Below are positions 1 through 11,242 of a stretch of DNA of 64,000 nt, piece by piece. A model generated the notes under the pieces. It was not told the origin of the DNA, made no database searches, and saw nothing but the letters and a program-made list of their open reading frames with translations. Position numbers and translations under genes: made by a program. The stretch's first letter is position 1, and each line of letters starts with the position of its first letter. The stretch lies in assembly GCF_001704415.2 (NCBI RefSeq), contig NC_030808.1, positions 139,515,089 to 139,579,088 of the forward strand, given 5' to 3'. Source of the stretch: Capra hircus (lineage: Eukaryota > Chordata > Mammalia > Artiodactyla > Bovidae).

Positions 1-640
1 GAGTGGGGGCTGCAAAGCACAGGATGAGTCAGAGGGCTCCCCTGACTCAGATGGGTGGACAGTGGGTCGAGGAGCTGGGACATGGGGCACCGAAAGGCAT
101 CTATGCCAAGGAGCCGCATCTCTCTTTTCCTTTTCCTGTTGATTGATTGACTTCACAATCAAACACGTGAAGATCAGGGAGGAGGAGAGGAGGAAGACTT
201 GGAAAATCTCAGATTTGATGAATACATCTCTGATCTCCAGAGTCGAACACCAAGTCTTTCTGCCCTTTTGGCAAACTGCCAAGAAATTGTGCAGAGCTTG
301 CAGCTGCTCTTTGATTGTGATAGTTCTGAGGAAACAAATGAATGAAGATGCCCCAGAGGTATTGATGAGCATGCTTCCCTTGTCACTGAGACACAAATGG
401 TTCTCTCCAAGGCCCACGGGGGTAACTAGACCTAAAAATGAATGAATGCGACAGGCTTTAAACTTGTTTATCTTTTCAGGGTCAACGTGGGCAGGTGTAA
501 GAGCCACCTGCAAAGTGCAAAATGCTAATCTGTTCTCTGGAAAATGCATGACTCTAAGCTTCAGTGACCAAATGGAAGACTGTGGTGAGAGCTCGTTGGC
601 TACAGTTGGTCATGTGTTGGGTTATCACCAGTGTACTCTT
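1..640. other. Unassigned single-copy DNA
   Basis: No repeat family, RNA gene or convincing exon is recognised. Open frames are at most about 100 codons and show no domain. The stretch ends at the poly-T start of the antisense CHR SINE. Confidence 0.5.
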
Positions 641-1020
641 TTTTAAAAAATATTTATTTATTCGGCTTCTTCAGGTCTTAGTTTTGGCACACAGGATCTT
701 TGATCTTCTTTGTGGCATGAGGGATCTAGTTTCCTGAAAGTGAAAGGGTTAGCCACTCAGTTGTGTCTGATTCTTTTCGACCCCGTGGACTGTAGCCCAC
801 CAGGCTCCAAGTCCATGGAATTCTCCAGGCAAGAATACTGGAGTGGGTAGCTATTCCCTTCTCCAAGGGATCTTCCTGACCCTGGGATTGAACCTGGGTC
901 TCCTGCATTGCAGGCAGATTCTTTACTGTCTGAGCCACCAGGGAAGTCCCTACTAGGGATCAAACCCAGCCCCTTGCATTGGGAGCAGAGTCTTAGCCAC
1001 TTGACCACCCGGGAAGTCCC
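641..1020 (-). mobile_element. CHR-type SINE, antisense, split by a Bov-tA
   Basis: A tRNA-Glu-derived CHR SINE lies on the minus strand. On the plus strand it reads from a T/A-rich tail (641-660) to the typical inverted head that ends GGGAAGTCCC at 1010-1019. The element is interrupted after about 737 by a Bov-tA SINE and resumes at about 950 with the inverted B-box part (GGGATCAAACCC). The family belongs to cetaceans, hippos and ruminants. The nesting shows that the CHR copy is older than the Bov-tA. Confidence 0.8.
738..949 (-). mobile_element. Bov-tA SINE, antisense, nested in CHR
   Basis: The plus strand shows the inverted BovB-like tail (CACTCAGTTGTGTCTGA), the CCAGGCAAGAATACTGGAGT core, and the inverted tRNA-like head ending GAGCCACCAGGGAAG. 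The copy is full length and moderately diverged. Short similar bases (TTCCTGA and TCCCTA) flank it, a weak target-site duplication. Open frames running through it are chance frames. Confidence 0.9.
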
Positions 1021-2645
1021 AGTACAAATCTACTCTTGAGTTTTTATTTCATCAAAATAAAAATAGTTTACATCTGTCTGAATGTGACACTACATGGCAT
1101 AAAGATGTGATTGATGCTTTCTTAAAAGATTAAAACAGAACAGGCCAATGAAGTGAGACACTAAATAATGTAGTATCAATTAAAAGTGAGATGTTAGCCT
1201 CATTACCAAGTAGCAAGGTTGTGAGTGAAGACAGTTGACTTTGGGAAATGGGGCCTGGAAGATTTTGCTGTTGTGTCAAATAGCAATAAGTGCTTTGGAA
1301 AAAAAAATGTATCTCAAGGGCTTTTCACATTTAGGAATAATGTGAAAGAAATAATGATCACAGTGGGGATCAAGGATGGCTGAACTGGGACTCCAAAGAT
1401 GACTCAGGCATGGAACTGTGACCAACAGTCCATCATATACGTTTTCCAGAAAACACATCATTTAGGCAATCTAGAAAGAGTTGTTGTTAGAGGGTGGGGG
1501 AGTTGTTGCCAACGTTAATAATGTTGAATGAATGAACAGAGAGAAGGTATATGAGATGAGGAAGCCCAAGGGAAGGCTGGACAAAGTCAAGGAAGTGGTG
1601 GATGGTGTAGTGATTCATGGTGGGAGTAGGGAGGGCTCCCAGCGGGGAGAAGTTGCAGGAAGAGGAAGAAACATTGTCCATGGACCTGGATGTAGCCCAA
1701 GAGATGCTCTGGAAGCAGACTTGTGGTCTAGGATGAACTTGTTCCTGTGAGAAACAGGATAAAACTTGGCATGGACAGGGTGGGAAACATTACCTAGGAC
1801 TTACCCTTGGGCCTGGTCTCCCATGATTTGTGAGGCATGGAGATCTTCTCAGGGAGAGCTTTTGTATGGCCAGATCCTCTTCAGGGGACATTGACCACAA
1901 ATCATTTTCCACTCTGTAATGGAAGGTGCTGAGTTTTACCTCCCATTTTCTTGGTAGTAAGGCTACTCACTGGTGACCTGAGCAGAATCTGTGTGGTCAG
2001 AGTCCCTGCAGCCCCATTTAAGGGCACAGCCAGTGGTTCCTGCTGGAGGAGCTGCCTCTCCTGGGCTCACATCTCCTTGGAATATTTAAGGAGACTTCCC
2101 TTCTCCAGACTCCAAACTGGCCTGTGGATGGAATTAGAGCTGCTTAGTCACCTTCTCTTGAAAGGCCATCAGAGATCATGTCATCGCCTTATATGTTCAT
2201 CTCATTTAGGTCAGTCTCCACCGGCAGGCTAAGCCCTTAAAGGCTTAAGGCTAAAGACTTAAGACCACCTTAAAGTGGTCTGTTTTTTCCCTGTCTGATT
2301 TGTGTCCTGTAAGTTTCTTTATATCCCTTAATAGGGTTCAGTCTCCTATCCCTTCCTTACCACTCAGAACCTTTCTCTGTGTCCTCTGGAATCAAGTCTG
2401 TCATCCACAAATTTCCCTGAACCTCATCTCTTCTCAGAAAGTTCCTGTCTTTCTAAGAACGAGATCTGCTCTCCCCTGAGGACACTGGAGTCCTTGTGGT
2501 GTCTGTTTCTTCTCCCATTCCCCATGGAGCACAAGCTGGGAGGTGGGATAGCCTCCTTTCTGCTTCTCATTATTTCTTCCTGACCATTTTCTCCCTACTT
2601 TATTAAAAACTTCTGGTCTTTTGAGTAACTGCCATTACCGTGTAT
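1021..2645. other. Unassigned single-copy DNA
   Basis: About 1.6 kb without a recognised repeat or gene. Reading frames are short (93 codons or fewer) and have no recognisable domain. Nothing supports a function. Confidence 0.5.
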
Positions 2646-2689
2646 ATTAATCTTGGATTTTTCCAGAAAAACAGAACCAATGAATATAT

Positions 2690-2865
2690 TTGTATATTTA
2701 TATACAAATAAATGTATAATATAATGTATTGTTTACATTATAAATAATAAAATGTATAATAATAAAATGTATTATAACATTATATATATTCAATATTTAA
2801 TGTTTTATTTTAAATATATACTATATATTTACTATATATATATACAAACACACACACACACTAAA
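2690..2865. repeat. AT-rich simple repeat with short CA tract
   Basis: A run of TATA/TAATA words followed by (CA)n at about 2847-2860. It sits where MLT2-type LTRs carry their own TATA-rich tract, so it probably grew from LTR sequence. Confidence 0.8.
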
Positions 2866-3578
2866 ATTTACTCTCTCTATATATTCTAAAATACTTATGT
2901 GTATTTACTATAAGGAATTTGCTCACACCATTGTGGAGGTTGAGAAATTCCAAGATCTGCAGTAGGAGAACTGCAGACCCAGGAGAACTGAGGGTGAAGT
3001 TCCAGTCTAAGTTCAAATGCGTGAGAACCAGGAGAGTTATAAAATCTTGTCTGGATTCGAGTCTGAAGGTAAGAGGAAATGGCTATTCCAGCTCAAGACA
3101 ATGAGGTAGAGAGAAGGAATTCTTTCTTACTCAGCATTTTATGTTATTCAGACCCTCAGCAGATTAAATGAGGCCCACTCACACTGGGAGAGCAACTTGC
3201 TTTACTCCTAACTACTCGTTCAAATTTTTTCTCACTTTCTCACATATACACTTATTTCTCCTATCCTATTAAATATACATGTATTAATTGAAGATTCAAG
3301 GCATTAGATCTGATAGAGTGCCTGAAGAACTATGGATGGAGGTTTATGACATTGTACAGGAAGCAGTGATCAAGACCATCCCAAAGAAAAAGAAATGCAA
3401 AAAGGCAAAATGGTTGTCTCAGGAGGCCTTACAAATAGCTGTGAATAGAAGAGACATGAAAGGCAAAGGAGAAAAGGAAAGATATACCCATTTGAATGCA
3501 GAGTTCTAAAGAATAACAAGGAGAGATAAGAAAGCCTTCCTCTGTGATCAATGCAAAGAAATAGAGGAAAACAATGGA

Positions 3579-4088
3579 ATGGGCAAGACTAGAGATCTCT
3601 TGAAGAATATTAGAGATACCAAGGGAACACTTCATGCAAAGATGGGCTCAATAAAGGACAGAAGTGGTATGGACCTGACAGAAACAGAAGATATTAAAAA
3701 GGGGTGGCAAGAATACATGGAAGAACTGTACAAAAAAGATCTTCATGACCCAGATAATCACTATGGTGTGATCACTCACCTAGAGCCAGACATCCTGGAA
3801 TGTGAAGTGAAGTGGGCCTTAGGAAGCATCACTATGAACAAAGCTAGTGGAGGTGATAGAATTCCAGCTGAGCTATTTCAAATCCTGAAAGATGATGCTG
3901 GGAAAGCATTGCACTCAATATGCCAGCAAATTTGGAAAACTCAGCAGTGGCCACAGGACTGGAAAAGGTCAGTTATCATTCCAATCCCAAAGAAAGGCAA
4001 TGCCAAAGAATGCTCAAACTACTGCACAATTGCACTCATCTCACATGCTAGTAAAGTAAAGCTCAAAATTCTCCAAGCCAGGCTTTAA
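3579..4088 (+). pseudogene. BovB reverse transcriptase, N-terminal part (broken)
   Basis: An open frame of 169 codons covers the linker and first fingers motifs of the BovB reverse transcriptase. Residues around 80-115 carry ASGGDRIPAELFQILKDDAG, and residues around 133-155 carry IIPIPKKGNAKECSNY then TIALISHASKV. An upstream piece of the same protein (3288-3509) is separated by a stop and frame change. The frame ends in a stop just before a 37 bp insertion of BovB 3'-tail sequence. It is part of a dead retrotransposon. Confidence 0.9.
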
Positions 4089-4217
4089 CAGTAGAGTCAG
4101 ATATGACTGAGTGACTGAACTGAACTGAACCATGAACTTCCAAATGTTCAAGCTGGATTTAGAAAAGGCAGAGGAACCAGAGATCAAATTGCCAACATTC
4201 ATTGGATCATCAAAAAA

Positions 4218-4514
4218 GTGAGAGAATTTCATAAAAACATCTACTTCTGCTTTATATACCTTGCCAAAGCCTTTGACTGTGTGGATCACAACAAACTGTG
4301 GAAAATTCTGAAAGAGATGAAAATACCAGACCACCTGATCTGCCTCCTGAGAAATCTGTATGCAGGTCAAGAAGCAACAGTTAGAACTGGACATGGAACA
4401 ACAGACTGGTTCCAAATCAAGAAAGGAGTATGTCAAGGCTGTATACTGTCACCCTGCTTATTTAACTTATATGCAGAGTACATCATGAGAAATGCTGGAG
4501 TGGATGAAGCATAA
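4218..4514 (+). pseudogene. BovB reverse transcriptase, palm part (broken)
   Basis: A 98-codon open frame continues the protein: motif A reads FIYLAKAFDCVD (the usual Asp after FI is Tyr) and motif B reads GVCQGCILSPCLFNLY. A stop follows MRNAGVDEA. Beyond it, near 4555-4575, motif C survives as YTDD in place of YADD, so the second catalytic motif is altered at one position. Further pieces of the C-terminal region follow in other frames (4701-4922 and 4926-5210). It is non-functional. Confidence 0.9.
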
Positions 4515-4885
4515 GCTGGAATCAAGATTGTTGGGAGAAATATCAATAACCTCAGATATACAGATGACACCATCCTTATGGCAGAAAGTGAAGGAGAAGT
4601 AAAGAGCCTCTTGATGAAAAGTCAAAGAGAAGAGTGAAAAAGTTGGCTTAAAGCTCAACATCCAGAAAACTAAGATCATGGCATCTGGTCCCATCATTTC
4701 ATGGCAAATAGATGTGGAGACAGTGGAAACAGTGACAGATTTTATTTTTTGGGCTCCAAAATCACTGCAGGTGGTGACAGCAGCCATAAAATTAAAAGAC
4801 GCTTACTCCTTGGAAGAAAAGTTATGACCAACTTTATATTAAAAAGCAGGGACATTACTTTGGCAACAAAGGTCCATCTAGTCAA

Positions 4886-4925
4886 TGTTTTTTCTATGTT
4901 TTTCTATGTTTTCCTATGTTAGTCT
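4886..4925 (+). repeat. Short tandem expansion (TTTTTCTATG-like) inside BovB
   Basis: Four consecutive variants of a ten-base word built on TTTTCTATG lie between the residues that normally read LVKAMVFPVV. Other BovB copies in this window pass directly from GTCAAGGCTATG to GTTTTTCC, so the extra copies arose inside this element. Confidence 0.85.
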
Positions 4926-5378
4926 ATGGTTTTTCCAGTAGTCGTGTACGGATGTGAGAGTCGGACTATAAAGAAAACTGAGCACCAAAGAACTGATGCT
5001 TTTGAACTGTGGTGTTGGAGAAGGCTCTTGAGAGTCCCTTGGACTGCAAGGAAATCCAACCAGTCCATCCTAAAGGAAATCAGTCCTGAATATTCATTGG
5101 AAGGACTGATGCTGAAGCTGAAACTCCAATATTTTGGCCGCCTGATGAGAACTGACTTATTTGAAAAGGCCCTGATGCTGGGACAGATTCAGGGTAGGAG
5201 GAGAAGGTGATGACAGAAGATGAGACGGTTGGATGGCATCACCAACTCAATGCACATGAGTCTGAGTAAGCTCCGGGGGCTGGTGATGCACAGAGAAGCC
5301 TGGTATGCTGCAGTCCATGGGGTCGCAAAGAGTTGGACATGACTGAGTGACTGAATGAACTGAACTGATTAATTGAAG

Positions 5379-5480
5379 TAGAGTTGACTTACAGTGTTGT
5401 GTTAATTTCTGCTGTACAGCAAAATTATACATATATATATGCATGTATAAATATATATATATATATATATATTTATATAG
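5379..5480 (-). mobile_element. L1 3'-end fragment, antisense, ending in AT repeat
   Basis: The text AGAGTTGACTTACAGTGTTG then TTTCTGCTGTACAGCAAA is the inverted 3' untranslated end of ruminant L1, also seen at 14600 and 60410. It passes into an (AT)n tract at 5428-5475. BovB inserted at its outer edge and a SINE follows, all within the older ERVL LTR. Confidence 0.8.
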
Positions 5481-5697
5481 TTGTTGTTTAGTTGCTTAGT
5501 CATGTCTGACTCTTTGCAACCCCATGGACTAGAGCCTGCCAGGCCCCTCCATCTATGGGATTTTCTGGGCAAGAATACTGGAGTGAGTTGCCATTTCCTT
5601 CTCCAGGGGATCTTCCTGACCCAGGGATTGAACCCATGTCTCCTGCATCTCCTAAATTGCGGGTAGATTCTTTATTACTGAGCCACTGGGGAAGCCC
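5481..5697 (-). mobile_element. Bov-tA SINE, antisense
   Basis: Inverted tail (TTGCTTAGTCATGTCTGACT), core (GGGCAAGAATACTGGAGTGA) and inverted tRNA-like head ending GAGCCACTGGGGAAGCCC. TATATA words on both sides may be the target duplication, but the AT tract makes this ambiguous. Confidence 0.9.
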
Positions 5698-5812
5698 TAT
5701 ATACTTAAAAAATCTCATCCAGTAACACTCTCAGAAACACACCCAGAATAATGTTTAACCAAATGTCTGGGCTCCCCTTGGCCTAGACAAGTTGACACAT
5801 AATCAGCCGTTG

Positions 5813-7810
5813 CACCACACTCACTTCTCCCCATCCTTCTTGTTCACTGAAGGTTTGAACACTCAGTTCTTTCTTATTATTTGGGAAACTGTAGAAAATA
5901 TATTTTTACATTTTTGTACAGTGTTTTGAACAAATTCCACTGAAATCTAGTAGCTGTGCTAAAGATCAACTCTTGGAAGATGAATGGTGATGAGAAAATG
6001 AAAGGCTTTCCTGAGAGAGCTGCCTCCCTGGAGGGGTGTGTTTATTTCAAGGTGGGGTGAGACTTGGGACCTATCCATGTCCCTGGGTTGTAAAGTTGGA
6101 GACATTCACTTCCTGTCCTCCTTGGAGTCATTTATTTACATTCCTAAGAAAGAATTTCAGGATACATTCCAAGGTGAGCTTATTTCCCTAGGGAGTGACA
6201 AAGATCTTCTTCTTAACCATTTTTATTCAGGCTCCTGCACCTTCTAGATCCATCTGTTCACTTCCTTCTAGGAGCCAGTTTTGGCAAGAAACTTGGTAAG
6301 TTATTTTAACCAGAAGCCCCCTTCCTTGACACATGATCAGATTCCTCATCTTCCAGTGCCCCCCAGATAATGCCTGATCATTCCAGACCACCTTCAGCAA
6401 GAGTCCTGAGAGGTTGATTTATTCAGAACTCCCCTGGCCCCTGATGCTTCCTTTTAGTCGTTGTCCCTCCACTGCCTCTGCCTGCTCCTTGGCTGGGACT
6501 CCCAGTTGCCCATGCTGTACTCAGAGTTGAGCCTAGTACTGAGATCTCCCTTTTTGCGATAGTTCTGAATAAAATCTGTCTTACCATGTTCCTGTTCAAC
6601 TCTTTGTTTTTCTTAGAGGGGAGATGACTTTTAGTTTTATTTTTCAAGAAAGGGCAGAGGGCCACAATACAAGCCATCTTATTTAACTGCTCAGATATAT
6701 AGTTCCATTTGCAACTGCAGGATATATTCAGAGACATCTGATGTAGCATTCTTTGTATTATCCCAAGAGCAAGGATTGGAATGTGAGGAGAGTGTGATTA
6801 TGATAGCTGAGTAAAATTAATTTGTTCTTTCTCTGAAAACTCATATCTCCCACCAACTTAATATGAGCAAATATAGATACTGAACACTTCACATTGTCTT
6901 CATCTCTGCTCTAGGTTCTTATTGATTCACATTCACATCAAATCCTTACACAAAGCCTTCTTAGCTCTTTCTTTTCCTCACTGTTCACATGCAAGGTTTT
7001 CTGTTTCACCTCAGCCACTTGCTCCTTTGGCCATTTCTAAGATCTCTGAAAATTTAATTCTAAGCATATTCCTTTCAAATACCACATTTCTTATCTTTAT
7101 TTACTTCAGTGCTATGTCCTCACAGTGCTTAGTCTATACTGGGACCATCCATTTATTTGTCCTCCTTTTTCACTGAGCATTACTCTTTTAAAAAAAACCC
7201 AGTTTAGAGTTCTTGGTCCTTAACCATAATTACTCCCTTGTGAACACCCTCGGCTCTTGGCCCTTCTTGGCTTTGCTTGGCAAAACTCCAGCCTTGGCTA
7301 AAGTAAATTTTCTGACTCTAACACCTGCTTCCAAATGACCAAATGTGCGAGAAACAATTGTCAGCAGTGACAACTGGTTCTGCTTTGAATTCATCACATA
7401 ACCTCACTAAATCCCTCAACGCTACTCAGCTACCCTGTTACTTCCTCTGGTCAAGTCTTTCTCTCACACCCAGAGAGAGCTATTTCATACTTTCTCCTCT
7501 CTCCTTGAAACTGCTGATATCTTTCTGCATCAGTCAGTTTTTACTGTATAACAAGCGAGTACAAAGTCCTCATGGCACACAGCAGTAAGAATCTGTGGTT
7601 GTGCCCACAGCACAATCTCTGGATCAGCTTGGTTGCTCGTTCCATGTGTCTCTTCATGCTCCAGAGGAGCAGGAAACATTTTTCTCACAGCAATGGAAGA
7701 AGCAAAGAGACCAGGTCCAGCTGGGCAAGGTCATTTCAATGTTCTGTTCACCTCACATTCCCTCAAGTTGCATTGGCCAAAGTAAGTCACAATGTGTTGA
7801 GAAAGTCTAT
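5813..7810. other. Unassigned single-copy DNA
   Basis: Two kilobases without a family I can name. The right part (about 7340-7510, pyrimidine-rich) may be worn-down LINE sequence. Open frames are at most about 110 codons and show no domain. Confidence 0.45.
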
Positions 7811-7818
7811 TCCTCAGA

Positions 7819-8033
7819 TAAAGGGGCTCCCCTGGTGGCTGAGATGGTGAAGGATCCACCTGCCAATGTGGGGGGCTCAGGTTTGATCCCTGGGTCAGGA
7901 AGATCCCCTGGAGAAGGGAATGGCTACCCACTCTAGTATTCTTGCCTGGAAATTCCATGGACAGAGGAGCCTGGCAGGCTACAGCCCATGGGATCACAAA
8001 GAGTCAGACATGACTGAGGACCAACACACACAC
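7819..8033 (+). mobile_element. Bov-tA SINE
   Basis: Sense copy from the tRNA-like head (GGGGCTCCCCTGGTGGCTGA) to the BovB-like tail (GTCAGACATGACTGAGGACC) with a short CACACA end. An 8 bp target-site duplication TCCTCAGA flanks it at 7811-7818 and 8034-8041. Confidence 0.93.
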
Positions 8034-8041
8034 TCCTCAGA

Positions 8042-8509
8042 CGGAGCTGTTGGGGGGAGTAAATATTTCCTGAAGGATAATCATTCCCAGTTGATGGTCT
8101 TGCTTTATTTCACAGAACAGTCAAAAGAGAACTGCCTTGTATTTCCCCCAGTGAGTTGCCAGCCCAGCAGTAGCCTCTGCCTGACCCATGCCCTTGGCCT
8201 TCTTTCTTGTGATAAAGGGTCTGCTGTGTCTAAACCCAGCCTCTCCAGGGTGCCCTGGTTCCTCTCTATTCTGGCTATGGTGGGTGGCTTCGCTGCACTA
8301 TCAATTTTTCCTTCTCTCCTGGATCATCCCCAACAGCAGACATGCTGACTGGCTCCCACACCAAGACATTGTCCTGCTTTGATTTGTCTTATCCCACTTT
8401 TGTCACCAGCTCAACTCGATGATTTTTATAGAAAAACTCCTCAAAAGAGTTGCCCAAATTACAGTTCCCGCTGCCTCACTTTCTAATTCGAACAAGCATT
8501 TATCTTCTA
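8042..8509. other. Unassigned DNA left of an old LINE relic
   Basis: No clear repeat or gene. Two overlapping open frames (142 and 64 codons) partly run through the neighbouring SINE and have no domain. It may be a more decayed part of the LINE relic to its right. Confidence 0.4.
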
Positions 8510-9000
8510 TGTTACTATCACAGTGGTCAAGGTCACCAACAACCACCATCTTGTCAAATCTAATGGACACTTGCAGCCTTCACCTTGCTTGACTGGTTGG
8601 TGGGATTTGGTACATTGCTTACTTCCTCCTTGAAGTCTCTCATTTGGTTTCCATGAGGCTCCCTTCTCATCCTCCTACTTTACTAACTCCTCTTCCCATG
8701 ACTTCTTATTTGTTGTTTAAATTCTTCTCTTTTTGTGGTGTCTAAATGTTGGTTCATTTTGGACTGAGCATTTGATTTCCTTCTGTGTCTACAACTGCTC
8801 CCTAGGTAGTTCACATTTCACATAGTCTTGTGGCTTTAAAAAGCATGCATAAGCTGATTGTTCCACATTTTTATGTTTGTCCTTGACTTTCCCCCTAAAC
8901 TTCACACTTATTACCCAGTTTACTACCTTGCATCTCTCTTAGATATTGAATAGATACCTAAACCTACCCATCAGTACTAGATTTTTCCCCAAGCCTACTG
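8510..9000 (+). mobile_element. Ancient CR1/L2-clade LINE relic (reverse transcriptase region)
   Basis: The plus strand carries pieces that align by eye with old CR1/L2-type reverse transcriptase DNA: GTCACCAACAACCACCATCT (8530s), and AAGCTGATTGTTCCACATTT (8848-8867) at the place of the YADDSQIY motif. TCTCTTAGATATTGAATAG follows. Similar text in the same order occurs at 12530-13100. The copy is too decayed to translate. Confidence 0.5.
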
Positions 9001-9099
9001 CTTCCCATTTAAGTAAGTGATGCCACCTAGAGTCAGGCCATCTGGTTTTGGTTCTCCATTGTGTTGTTGGAAATATCTTTCAACTATATCTGGAATCCA

Positions 9100-9662
9100 C
9101 CTATTGTGACCACCTCTGTGATTGAAAGAATACTGCCCCCTCTCCAGAACACATGGATGCCACCTTACATGGCAACAGGGATTGTGTAAATGTGATTAAA
9201 TTTGCAGACCTTGGATGGAAGATTATTTTAGATTATCTGGCAACCCAATCTAGCCATATGAATCCCTACAACTGGAAGAGGAAGGTAAAAGGGGGGTAAG
9301 AAAGATGTGATATAAGAAAGACTTAACCATGGTTGCTGGCTTTGAAAATGAAGAAAACAGACCTTGAGCATAAATAGGTAGCAGCTTCTAGAAGCTGGGC
9401 ACAGCCCTCATTTTACAGCCTGAAGGAAACAGAGACCTTGGGTCTTTAGCCACAAGGAAGTAAATTATGACAATTTAATTGAACAGGAAATAATTTCTTC
9501 ACTAGAGCCTGCAGAGAGGAATGAAATGCTGCTAATACCTTGGTATTAGCATCATTAGACTATATAGGATGTCACTAAGGAACAGTGAGGTAATAGATTA
9601 GTGTAGTTTTAAGGCACTAAGTTTATGGTAACTTGTCACAGAAAGAATAGAAAATTAATATG
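9100..9662 (+). mobile_element. MaLR-type (MLT1-like) LTR
   Basis: The arrangement is that of an old MaLR LTR: GCAACAGGGATTGTGTAAATG, a middle with GGAAGAGGAAGGTAAAA, and an end near 9600-9662 with GGCACTAAGTTTATGGTAAC and AATAGAAAATTAATA. The LTR has no coding capacity. The subfamily cannot be fixed by eye. Confidence 0.6.
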
Positions 9663-9663
9663 A

Positions 9664-10385
9664 CCTCTCCTAGAAATGTATCCAGAGAAAAACATGATCT
9701 GAACAATATTAATACATGCACCCCAGTGTTCACTGCAGCACTGTTTATAATAGCCAAGACATGGGAGCAACCTAGATGCCCACCAACAGAAGAATGAGTA
9801 AAGAAGATGTGGTGTGTGCGTGTTCAGTCAGGTCCGACTCTTTTGAGACCTCATGGGTTGTAACCTGCCAGGTTCCTTTGTCAGTGGGATTTCCCACTGG
9901 AGTGGGTTGCCATTTCCAACAATAGAATATTACTCAGCCGTTAAAAAGGATGAAATAATGCCATTTGCAGCAGCGTGGATGGACCTGGAGATGATCATAC
10001 TAAGAGAAGTAAGTCAGACAGAGAAGGAGAAGTATCATATGACATCCCTTAAATGTGGAATCTAAAAAGAAATAATACAAACGAACTTTTTTACAAAACA
10101 GAAGAGACCCACAGACTTAGAAAATGAACTTACAGTTGCCAGGGATAGTTATGGAGTTTGGGAGGGACATGTACACACTGCTATATTTAAAATGAATAAC
10201 CAACAAGGACCTACTCTGTATAGCACAGGGAACTCTGATCAATGATATGTGACAGCCTGGATGGGAAGGAGTTTGGGGGAGAATGGATGCATGTTTGGGT
10301 GTGGCTGAGTCCCTTTGCTGTTCACCGGAAACCATCACAACATTATTAATCGGCCATACATCAATACAAAATAAAAAGTTAAAGA
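9664..10385 (+). mobile_element. L1 3' end, 5'-truncated, holding a SINE
   Basis: The last codons of L1 ORF2 (CACTGCAGCACTGTTTATAA, then ATTACTCAGCCGTTAAAAAG) are followed by the 3' untranslated region and an A-rich tail at 10363-10392. The C-terminal protein remnant (about MPFAAAWMDLEMIILREVSQ, 9958-10063) ends in TAA. A Bov-A-type SINE interrupts the ORF2 part. It begins immediately after the MaLR LTR. Confidence 0.88.
9814..9917 (-). mobile_element. Bov-A-type SINE fragment, antisense, nested in L1
   Basis: Inverted tail and core (GTCAGGTCCGACTCTTTTGA, ACTGGAGTGGGTTGCCATTT) inserted between the L1 words GATGTGGT and ATAGAATATTACTCAGCC. The tRNA-like head is absent. Confidence 0.85.
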
Positions 10386-10395
10386 AAAAAAAGGA

Positions 10396-10530
10396 AACTG
10401 GGGCTTTCCAGTAGTCTGGTGGTTGAGATTCTGAGTCTCCAATGCAGGGAACACAGGTTCAATTCCTTAATGGGGAACGAAGACCCACATGCTGTGCGGT
10501 GCAGCCAAATAAAAAAAAAGAAAAGAAAAC
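10396..10530 (+). mobile_element. CHR-type SINE, sense
   Basis: Sense copy with GGTGGTTGAGATTCTGAGTC, the B-box-like ACAGGTTCAATTCCTTAATG and GCTGTGCGGTGCAGCCAAAT, then an A-rich tail. It lies just after the L1 tail. Confidence 0.8.
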
Positions 10531-11242
10531 TAACACAACCTTTGTTACTATCACCCTATCAAAGGCAGCACCATCCAGTTGCTTTTACTTCGCAAAATAA
10601 CCGAAGTAATATTTTAAAATAGAAACCAGGTCATGCCATTATCCTGCTCCAAAGCCATTCTTCTGCTTTAAAATCTTCTCAACACATGTAGGAAAAATCC
10701 ACATTGTTTATCATGACATACACATCTCTACATATCTGATGCCAGTGTAACTTAAGAATCTTGAATTCTTTCATGCTTCTTCTCTCTCATTTGGCTCTAA
10801 ACACACTGATCCTGCAATTTTTAAAACAGACCAGGATCATCCCTACCTCAGAGATTTTATCCTTGCAGTAACTTTTCTTTTAAATCCTTGCTCTTTTTCC
10901 AGGTATTCACCAGGTTTGTCCCCTTGTTTCATTTGGTTCAGTGCTAACAAGGCACCTGCATGGGCAGGACTCTTGCTTGGCCAGATCTCTAATCATCCTA
11001 TCTTCCACTCCTGCCACCTCTGTTTCTTCACCTGTTATATTATTTTTGACAGCATTTGTTGGTATTCAAAATGAGTATTATAGTCTCATTCCTTTGCTGG
11101 TTTATTGCTTGTCTCTGCCACTAGAAAATAAACTTCACAAGGGGCCGCAAAAGTTTGTCTTGCATGTTGTTGTTTTGTGCTTTGCTGGATAGAACACTTC
11201 TGGCGCATAAAAAGGACTCAGCATATTTTTGTGATGACTTAG
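10531..11242. other. Unassigned single-copy DNA
   Basis: No repeat family or gene identified. The longest frame is 83 codons without a recognisable domain. Confidence 0.45.

Larger units (their letters stand above)
3294..5367 (+). mobile_element. BovB (RTE-clade) LINE, 5'-truncated, degenerate
   Basis: A 2.07 kb BovB copy in sense orientation, flanked by a perfect 11 bp target-site duplication, ATTAATTGAAG, at 3283-3293 and 5368-5378. It lacks the 5' end and most of the endonuclease region. It covers the linker, the reverse transcriptase and the C-terminal region, and ends in the usual GAACTGAACTGA tail. BovB encodes one protein with an endonuclease and a reverse transcriptase that primes on nicked chromosomal DNA. 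This copy has several frame breaks: a stop at 4086-4088, a stop after 4511, a shift near 4620 and a 37 bp internal insertion. It cannot make an active protein. Confidence 0.95.
2646..5812 (-). mobile_element. Old ERVL-type (MLT2-like) solo LTR, antisense, split by nested inserts
   Basis: The right-hand LTR end appears first (2646-2690, inverted TTCTCTGGAGAA-like stretch), then an AT tract, then the body (2910-3240, with GGAATTTGCTCACACCATTG and GGAGACCCAGGAGAACTG-like text). The LTR resumes at about 5708 (ATCTCATCCAGTAACAC) and ends near 5812 with AAGTTGACACATAA. These parts match, from memory, the MLT2 LTR of ERVL endogenous retroviruses. About 2.4 kb of later insertions (BovB, L1 end, Bov-tA) separate the halves. 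No retroviral coding sequence is present. The family name is from recognition, not a search. Confidence 0.65.

Noticed and set aside
726..1008. Small frames through SINEs (for example SMAQTVKNLPAMQETQ-type peptides) as genes
   Set aside because: The same peptides occur at every Bov-tA copy in the window and are typical SINE translations.
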